Of a stretch of DNA of 64,000 bases, positions 58,980 to 64,000 are shown in pieces. Position 1 is the first letter of the stretch. Each line of letters starts with the position of its first letter. The stretch comes from Comamonas sp. lk (GTDB taxonomy: Bacteria > Pseudomonadota > Gammaproteobacteria > Burkholderiales > Burkholderiaceae_C), in assembly GCF_900564145.1 (NCBI RefSeq), contig NZ_UOOB01000001.1, positions 1 through 64,000 of the forward strand, given 5' to 3'. The notes under the pieces are model-generated. The model saw only the letters and a program-made list of their open reading frames with translations. It ran no database searches and had not been told where the DNA came from. The position numbers were made by a program, and so were the translations under genes.

Positions 58980-59963
58980 ATGATGAACAAACGCTATTTT
59001 CTGCGCGCCACGGCCGTGGCCACTTCCATGCTCTGGCTGGGCTCTGCCGCAATGGCAAGCCCCGAGTGGCTGCCCAACAAGCCCGTGACCCTGGTGGTGG
59101 GCTTTGCAGCCGGCGGTGCTGCCGATGCGGCGGCACGCATGATTGCCAAAAAGCTAGGCGAGAACATAGGCCAGACCGTGGTAGTGGACAACAAGGGCGG
59201 CGCGGGCGGCAATATCGCCCACCAGTTCGTGGCCAAGGCCCCGGCCGACGGCTCGGTACTGCTGTTCGGCTCCATCGGCCCGCTGACGATTGCGCCCCAC
59301 ATCATGAAGGTGGGCTACAACCCCTTCAGCGATCTGGCGCCCATCTCGGGCGGCGTGAACTTTCCCAATGTACTGGTGGTGCACAAGGGCGCGGGCGTGA
59401 AGACTCTGGCCGAATTCGTGGCCAAGGCCAAGAAGAGCCCCGGCAGCGTGGACTATGCATCGACAGGCGCAGGCTCGGCCTCGCATCTGGCGGGCGAGCT
59501 GTTCAACCAGCGCGCGAGTATTGAAATGGTTCACGTGCCCTACAAGGGCGGCGCGCCGGCCCTGCAGGATTTGCTGGGCGAGCGCGTCACCTCTTACTTT
59601 GCCGCTCCTCCCACGGCCTTGCCGCACATCGAATCGGGCAAGCTGATCCCGCTGGCCACCACGGGGCTGACCCGCCCGGCCTATATGCCCAACATCCCCA
59701 CCGTGGCAGAGGCAGGCTATCCGGGCTTCGAGGCTTTGAACTGGTACGCTTTTGTGGCCCCTGGCAAGACGCCCACCACAGTGCTGGACCGCTGGAATCT
59801 GGAAATCGTCAAAGTGCTCAAGGACCCCGGCGTGGCCGAAGCCCTCAAGCAGCACGGCCTGACACCCCAGCCCACCACCCGAGCCGAGTTCGCGGCCTTC
59901 ATGAAGAAGGAATACGAGCAGTGGGGCAAGGTGGTCAAGGAACGCAAGATCACCCAGAACTAG
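58980..59963 (+). CDS. Bug-family tripartite tricarboxylate transporter binding protein
   Basis: A 327-residue periplasmic solute-binding protein of the TctC/Bug family with a signal peptide ending near MAS (residue 27) and the family's PNKPVTLVVGFAAGGAADAAARMIA opening. It follows tcuB by 48 bases and probably supplies the operon's substrate (a tricarboxylate). No tctA/tctB permease genes are in the window. Confidence 0.93.
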   Translation: MMNKRYFLRATAVATSMLWLGSAAMASPEWLPNKPVTLVVGFAAGGAADAAARMIAKKLGENIGQTVVVDNKGGAGGNIAHQFVAKAPADGSVLLFGSIGPLTIAPHIMKVGYNPFSDLAPISGGVNFPNVLVVHKGAGVKTLAEFVAKAKKSPGSVDYASTGAGSASHLAGELFNQRASIEMVHVPYKGGAPALQDLLGERVTSYFAAPPTALPHIESGKLIPLATTGLTRPAYMPNIPTVAEAGYPGFEALNWYAFVAPGKTPTTVLDRWNLEIVKVLKDPGVAEALKQHGLTPQPTTRAEFAAFMKKEYEQWGKVVKERKITQN

Positions 59964-59980
59964 GGACGATGTGCCGGTAC

Positions 59981-60466
59981 TCAGAGAGTGATGGGCTTCT
60001 TTTCCACCGGCGCGGCAAAGCCCACGCACAGACGGTTCCAGACATTGATGCAGCCGATGGCGTAGCTGAGCTCCACGATCTCGCGCTCGCTGAAATAGGG
60101 ACGCAGGGCTTCGAAGTCCTGCGGCGCGGGGTGGGCCTGGCTCAGCTGCGTGCAGCGCTCGGCCCAGTTCAGCGCAGCGCGCTCGCGCATCTCGAAGAAG
60201 TCCACCTCGCGCCAAGTCACCACGCTGTTGATGCGCTGCAGATCCTCGCCGCGCGACAGCAGCTCGCGCACATGCATGTCCACGCAAAAGGCACAGCCGT
60301 TGATCTGCGAGACGCGCAGATAGACCAGCTCCAGCAGCTGCACACCGAGGCTGGAGCGCGCGATCTGGGCGTTGAGGCCGGCCTGGGCCTTGTAAAGCTC
60401 GGGGGCCAGCGCACGGAAGTCCAGGCGCGGCGTGGGAATGGCAATGGGGTTGGCGATATCGGCCAT
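59981..60466 (-). CDS. AhpD-like carboxymuconolactone decarboxylase-family protein
   Basis: A 161-residue AhpD/CMD-fold protein. The reactive pair CAFC (cysteines 58 and 61) with Glu47 and His65 nearby matches the AhpD active site, and the N-terminus MADIANPIAIPTPRLDF is family-typical. It is likely a thiol-peroxidase-type reductase. ATG 60466 has AAGGAG upstream. It has its own TGTCACA-N16-CGTC promoter and lies downstream of the ECF sigma gene, the classic partner arrangement. Confidence 0.9.
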   Translation of the reverse strand: MADIANPIAIPTPRLDFRALAPELYKAQAGLNAQIARSSLGVQLLELVYLRVSQINGCAFCVDMHVRELLSRGEDLQRINSVVTWREVDFFEMRERAALNWAERCTQLSQAHPAPQDFEALRPYFSEREIVELSYAIGCINVWNRLCVGFAAPVEKKPITL

Positions 60467-60522
60467 CTGAAGACTCCTTGAGGCAATGCAGGCCCGCCCC
60501 TGCGGCTGGCCCATACCTCTAA

Positions 60523-60549
60523 GACGCGACAGCGGCCCGGTTTGTGACA
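60523..60549 (-). promoter_or_regulatory. ECF41 promoter of the AhpD-like gene
   Basis: On the minus strand TGTCACA (60543-60549) and CGTC (60523-60526) are separated by exactly 16 bases. This is the bipartite motif described for ECF41 sigma factors. The CGTC box ends 56 bases before the start codon. Confidence 0.85.
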
Positions 60550-60691
60550 GCCGCTGCGATCCAAACCAGGAACATCAATAAAGATAGCCTCTACCGCTCT
60601 ACGCAAAACAAGTTCAGAGATAAAACATTCTTAATCCATTGAATGACAAGCGGTAGCAGCTATGGTTTTTTCTGCTCTGCGGCTGATGCCC

Positions 60692-61618
60692 TCAAGCAGT
60701 CGAAGGCAGGATCACGCCCGTCAATTTGTCCGGATTGCGCAGCGTGTAGATGCGCTGGATCAGCCCGTCTTCGACCAGCAGCGTCTGCACCGACTCCACC
60801 TTGCCGTCCACGCAGCGCACCAGACCCGGCAGGCCGTTGACCCGCGCCAGATGCAGGGTCTGCTCCTGCCCGTCGCGGCGCAGGCGCCGGGCCGTGGCGA
60901 AGTACAGCAGCGCCAAGCGGCGCCCGGTTTCCAGCACGCGGCCAAAGGAGGCCACCTTGCCGCCGCCGTCGCTGACCAGCGCGGCATCGGGGGCAAAGAG
61001 GGCCTGGATCTGCGCCAGATCTCCGCCCTGTGCGGCCTGGGCAAAGCGGCGCAGCAGCTCGGCATGGGCTTGCGCCGGCGCATCGAAGCGCGGCCGCCCG
61101 GCCTTTACATGGGCCCGCGCGCGATGCACCAGCTGGCGACAGGCGGCCTCGCTGCGGCCCAGCGCCTGGGCCACCTCGGCATAGTCGGCATCGAAGACCT
61201 CGCGCAACAAAAAGGCCGCGCGCTCCTCGGGGGTGAGCTGCTCCAGCACGAACAGCAGGGCTGTGGAAACATCGTGGGCCCGCTCCAGCAGGTCCTCGGC
61301 CGAGGGAGCCGCCTCGGTCCAGGGCTGGACCAGCGGCTCGGGCAGCCAGAAGCCCGCGTAATGCTCGCGCTCCACGCGCAGGCGCCGCAGCCGGTCTATG
61401 GCCAACCGCGTGGCCGTGGTCACCAGCCAGGCCTCGGGCTGGGCAATGGCGGCGCGCTCGCTGTCCTGCCAGCGCAGCCAGACATCCTGCACCAGATCCT
61501 CGGCCTCGGCCCGCTGGCCCAGCATGCGATAGGCCAGACCGAACAGACGCCGACGATGACGCTCGAACTCCTGCAGTCCCGCATCGGCGGACGGCGCAGC
61601 ATGGGAAGTGGGACTCAC
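60692..61618 (-). CDS. ECF41-type RNA polymerase sigma factor
   Basis: A 308-residue ECF sigma factor of the SigJ/ECF41 group: sigma2 (residues about 17-85), the linker WLPEP (91-95), sigma4 (about 120-175) and a fused C-terminal SnoaL-like domain with the hallmark DGGGK (217-221) and NPDKL (295-299) motifs. The extension is thought to control activity in place of a classic anti-sigma. The start is GTG at 61618 with AGGAG 7 bases upstream. It is upstream of, and same-strand with, the AhpD-like gene. Confidence 0.93.
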   Translation of the reverse strand: MSPTSHAAPSADAGLQEFERHRRRLFGLAYRMLGQRAEAEDLVQDVWLRWQDSERAAIAQPEAWLVTTATRLAIDRLRRLRVEREHYAGFWLPEPLVQPWTEAAPSAEDLLERAHDVSTALLFVLEQLTPEERAAFLLREVFDADYAEVAQALGRSEAACRQLVHRARAHVKAGRPRFDAPAQAHAELLRRFAQAAQGGDLAQIQALFAPDAALVSDGGGKVASFGRVLETGRRLALLYFATARRLRRDGQEQTLHLARVNGLPGLVRCVDGKVESVQTLLVEDGLIQRIYTLRNPDKLTGVILPSTA

Positions 61619-61658
61619 CTGAGGTCTCCTGCAAATAGACTGAGGGCCGGCCACCCAG

Positions 61659-61665
61659 TGTGACA
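61659..61665 (-). promoter_or_regulatory. Extra TGTCACA box inside the sigma-gene leader
   Basis: A third exact TGTCACA lies between the distal promoter and the sigma start. The AGTC 17 bases downstream is only a near match to CGTC. It could be a weak second promoter or a decoy site. Confidence 0.35.
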
Positions 61666-61679
61666 GGCACCAAGCCTTA

Positions 61680-61706
61680 GACGCAGAACGTGCAGCTTTT
61701 GTGACA
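61680..61706 (-). promoter_or_regulatory. ECF41 promoter of the sigma gene (autoregulation)
   Basis: TGTCACA (61700-61706) and CGTC (61680-61683) with exactly 16 bases between, 61 bases before the sigma start codon. It is identical in layout to the AhpD-gene promoter, so the sigma factor probably drives its own gene. Confidence 0.85.
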
Positions 61707-61711
61707 ACGTT

Positions 61712-61828
61712 GCCAAAAACTGGCGCACGCCGAGCAAGAGCCTGGCCGGCCGCGCCGCCTCGCGGCGAAGGTGTCGTCCCGTTGCACGTCGCCCCTACGA
61801 GGGAAGCTGCACAGCAGCTCAGGGGGAC
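61712..61828. repeat. GC-rich intergenic palindromic repeat, family A, copy 3
   Basis: Between the sigma promoter and the ggt stop: CCAAAAACTGGCGCACGCCG, then AGCAAGAGCC, CGCCTCGCGGCGAAGG and GTCGTCCCG. It shares the AAAACTGGCGCA and GAGCAAGAGCC segments with the copy at 18835. Confidence 0.65.
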
Positions 61829-61829
61829 C

Positions 61830-63431
61830 TCAATAAGCTACAGCGCACCCGTCCTTGCGCGGATCGGAGCCCGCAATGTAATGCTCGCCGTCGCGCAGCA
61901 CCAGCTGGGCGCCGCCAAAGGCGAACACGCCATGGCCGGCCTCCACGCTGACCTCATGGCCACGTGCGCGCAGCTGCTCAACCACGGCGGCATCGAAGGA
62001 CGGCTCCACGGCCACGCCCTTGCCGCCGGTCACGCGCCAGCGCGGCGCATCGGCCGCAGCCTGCGGGTTCTGGCCGTAGCGCAGCACGCGCAGCGCCATC
62101 TGCAGATGGCCCTGGCTCTGCATGGGGCCGCCCATGACTCCGAACGCCATTTGCGGCGTGCCGTCGGCATGCATGGCAAAGGCCGGAATGATGGTGTGCG
62201 AGGGGCGCTTGCGCGGGCCGACCTGGTTGGCATGACCGGCCTCGGTGGTAAAGCCGTGGCCGCGGTTCTGCAGGCTGATGCCCGTGCCCGGCACGACCAC
62301 GCCCGAGCCGAAGCCCATGTAGTTGGACTGAATGAAGGAGAGCATCATGCCGCTGGCATCGGCCGCGGCCAGATAGACCGTGCCGCCGGGACGCGGTGCG
62401 CCATAGCTGGGCAGGCTGGCCTTGTCACGATCAATAAGCCGGGCGCGCTCGCGCAGATAGTCGCGGTCCAGCAGCTGCGCGGGAGTGACGCGCATATGCT
62501 CCAGGTCGGCGTTGTGCTGGTGCAGATCGGCAAAGGCCAGCTTCATGGCCTCGATCTGCAGGTGGACGCTGTCCACTCCGTCCAGCGGCTGCTCTCCGAC
62601 GCCCAATTCATCCAGCATGCCCAGCGCCATCAGCGCCGCAATGCCCTGGCCGTTGGGCGGGATCTCGTGGATCACCGAATCGCCGAACTTCTGCGACACC
62701 GTGCCCACCCATTCGGCCTGGTGCGCGGCCAGGTCTTGCTCGGTCATCACGCCGCCGCAGGCACGCGAATGCACGGCCATTTTTTGCGCCAGCGCGCCGC
62801 GGTAGAAGGACTCGCCCATGGTCGCGGCGATCTCCTCCAGCGTGCGCGCATGGGCTTCGCTCTTGAACACTTCACCGGCTCTGGGCGCACGGCCACCGGG
62901 CAGAAAGCATTCGGCAAAGCCGGGCTGCTCGCCCAGCTTCTTGCCGCCCAGCTCCCACAACGTGGCAATCGTGGGCGAGACCGCAAAGCCGTGGCGGGCA
63001 TAGTCGATTGCCGGCTGCGCCACCTGAGCGAAAGGCAGTTTGCCGAAGCGCTGGGACAGCGCCACCCAGGCCGACACGGCGCCGGGCACGGTCACGGCAT
63101 TCCAGCCCTTCTCAGGAATACCGCCGAGCTGGGCAAAGTATTCGGGCGTCCAGCCTTCGGGCGAGCGACCCGAGGCATTGAGGCCGTGCAGCTCCTTGCC
63201 GTCCCAGACAATGGCAAAGCCGTCGCTGCCTATGCCGCAGCCTGTGGGCTCGACCACGGTGAGCGTCATCGCCGCAGCCAGCGCCGCATCCACGGCGTTG
63301 CCGCCAGCCAGCAGCATGGAAAGGCCGGCCTGTGCGGCCAGAGGCTGCGAAGTGCTGACCACGTTGCGGCCCAGCACCGGCGAGCGCTGCGAGGCATAGG
63401 GAAGCGCCCAATCTTTGATGAGGTTTGTCAT
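61830..63431 (-). CDS. ggt: Gamma-glutamyltransferase, YwrD-type
   Basis: N-terminal-nucleophile hydrolase that self-cleaves. The 533-residue protein has ASQPLAAQAGLSMLLAGGNAVDAALA near the N-terminus and GGTVYLAAADASG (Thr351 as the predicted nucleophile), then GFGSGVVVPGTGISLQNRG. The Gly-Thr-Val-Tyr context is typical of the YwrD-like subgroup, whose real substrate is less clear than that of classical Ggt. No signal peptide is seen, so it may be cytoplasmic. Confidence 0.9.
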   Translation of the reverse strand: MTNLIKDWALPYASQRSPVLGRNVVSTSQPLAAQAGLSMLLAGGNAVDAALAAAMTLTVVEPTGCGIGSDGFAIVWDGKELHGLNASGRSPEGWTPEYFAQLGGIPEKGWNAVTVPGAVSAWVALSQRFGKLPFAQVAQPAIDYARHGFAVSPTIATLWELGGKKLGEQPGFAECFLPGGRAPRAGEVFKSEAHARTLEEIAATMGESFYRGALAQKMAVHSRACGGVMTEQDLAAHQAEWVGTVSQKFGDSVIHEIPPNGQGIAALMALGMLDELGVGEQPLDGVDSVHLQIEAMKLAFADLHQHNADLEHMRVTPAQLLDRDYLRERARLIDRDKASLPSYGAPRPGGTVYLAAADASGMMLSFIQSNYMGFGSGVVVPGTGISLQNRGHGFTTEAGHANQVGPRKRPSHTIIPAFAMHADGTPQMAFGVMGGPMQSQGHLQMALRVLRYGQNPQAAADAPRWRVTGGKGVAVEPSFDAAVVEQLRARGHEVSVEAGHGVFAFGGAQLVLRDGEHYIAGSDPRKDGCAVAY

Positions 63432-63484
63432 ATCTAAGTCCGATCAGTGATTCATGAGCGTCGCGCTTAAAGCTGACGCGCCCC

Positions 63485-63572
63485 AAGCCAGAGGCATCGA
63501 GCAAGAGCCGCCTCGCGGCGAGGATGCCGTCCCCCTTCCAGGGGGAAGCGGCGCAGCCGCACAGGGGGTTGC
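63485..63572. repeat. GC-rich intergenic palindromic repeat, family A, copy 4
   Basis: The cleanest copy: ATCGAGCAAGAGCCGCCTCG, then CGGCGAGGATGCCGTCCCCC, then the GGGGGAAGCGGCGCAGCCGC hairpin arm and a G-run. It lies between ggt and the next Bug gene. Confidence 0.7.
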
Positions 63573-63577
63573 ATATG

Positions 63578-64000
63578 TCATTCCAAAGTAATCCGGTTGT
63601 CCTTGATGACCTTGGCCCAGCGTGCGCTGTCGGCCTGCACCATGGCGGCGAACTGGGCGGGCGTCTGCGCCTTGGCGGGCTCCACACCCTGCTTGGCCAG
63701 GCTGGCGATCACCTCCGGATTCTGCAGAGCCTGGTTGAAAGCCTGGTTGATCTTGCCGACCAGCTCGGGCTTCATGCCAGCCGGGCCGTAGACGCCGAAC
63801 CAGGTGACCGAGGAATAGCCGGGCAGGCCCGATTCGGCCACTGTGGGCAAATTGGGTGCAAGCGTGCTGCGCTTGTCACCGGTGACGGCCAGGGCACGCA
63901 GGCGGCCGCTGGCCACATGCGGCATGCCCGTCGGAATGGCGTCGAACAGCAGGTGCACCTGGCCCGCAGCCAGATCGGTGATCGATTGCCCCGTGCCCTT
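63578..64000 (-). CDS. Bug-family solute-binding protein (truncated by the window edge)
   Basis: The C-terminal 140 residues of a TctC/Bug-type binding protein; its start is beyond the right edge. Visible are DLAAGQVHLLFDAIPTGMPHVASGRLRALAV, LPTVAESGLPGYSSVTWFGVYGPAG and the family's C-terminal KVIKDNRITLE-type ending. Its position next to ggt is a common pairing of unknown meaning. Confidence 0.9.
   Translation of the reverse strand, partial: KGTGQSITDLAAGQVHLLFDAIPTGMPHVASGRLRALAVTGDKRSTLAPNLPTVAESGLPGYSSVTWFGVYGPAGMKPELVGKINQAFNQALQNPEVIASLAKQGVEPAKAQTPAQFAAMVQADSARWAKVIKDNRITLE

Overview
The window is a gene-dense, GC-rich stretch of a betaproteobacterial chromosome. Gene content and order (leuS-lptE-holA, proA, tsaB-rimI-UDG-like, purE-purK, the Thiobacillus-type gshA, several Bug solute-binding proteins) point to the family Comamonadaceae, most likely Comamonas or a close relative; this placement is inference from gene families, not a database match. 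I see no prophage, insertion sequence or CRISPR array, and no complete rRNA or tRNA gene. The accessory signal is confined to small catabolic or stress operons and intergenic repeats.

Layout. 1-312: the left edge looks like the leader of a leftward rRNA operon whose genes lie outside the window. 313-8918: a leftward block combining both glutathione-synthesis enzymes (gshB, gshA) with two K+ uptake systems (kup, trkH-trkA) and a BenE-type transporter. 9005-15103: proA, a small unknown gene on the other strand, then holA, lptE and leuS. 15418-22615: a YbdG-type mechanosensitive channel, a DJ-1/PfpI protein, a ribbon-helix-helix protein whose 3' end overlaps a NERD nuclease-like gene, a thioredoxin-TPR protein and an ABC exporter pair. 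22733-25403: purE, purK and a Sua5/TsaC gene. 25525-30320: an operon of a NitT/TauT-type ABC importer, a second binding-protein-like gene and a DszC/SfnB-like flavin monooxygenase, probably for organosulfur scavenging. 30380-33907: OmpW, a GDSL lipoprotein and PBP4. 34104-37448: tsaB, rimI, a degenerate uracil-DNA-glycosylase-like gene and corA. 37577-41423: mtnN, fadD, fba. 41578-45163: a QseBC-like two-component system and two PAP2 phosphatases. 45235-55074: an amino-acid oxidase-like flavoprotein, uvrA, a YajR-like MFS protein, ssb, an orphan NarL-type regulator, an LRR-like unknown and mnmA. 55128-59963: a LysR regulator with tcuA, tcuB and a Bug binding protein (tricarballylate/citrate-type catabolism). 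59981-61706: an ECF41-type sigma factor and an AhpD-like partner. 61830-64000: a gamma-glutamyltransferase and a truncated Bug gene.

The strongest regulatory finding is the ECF41 pair: both the sigma gene and the AhpD-like gene carry a perfect TGTCACA-N16-CGTC element 55-65 bases upstream of their start codons, so the sigma factor probably drives itself and its partner. Other points for a second look are a perfect inverted repeat that buries the ribosome-binding site of the organosulfur operon, a shared ACGGTCGT-centred operator upstream of fadD and of the GDSL lipase, a nine-G tract inside a sensor kinase with a degenerate ATP lid, a UDG-family protein without its iron-sulfur cysteines, and a NERD protein whose tail is read antisense to a ribbon-helix-helix gene. 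Two families of dispersed intergenic repeats run through the window. Start codons were refined by Shine-Dalgarno position, signal peptide and family N-terminus; several genes use TTG or GTG.
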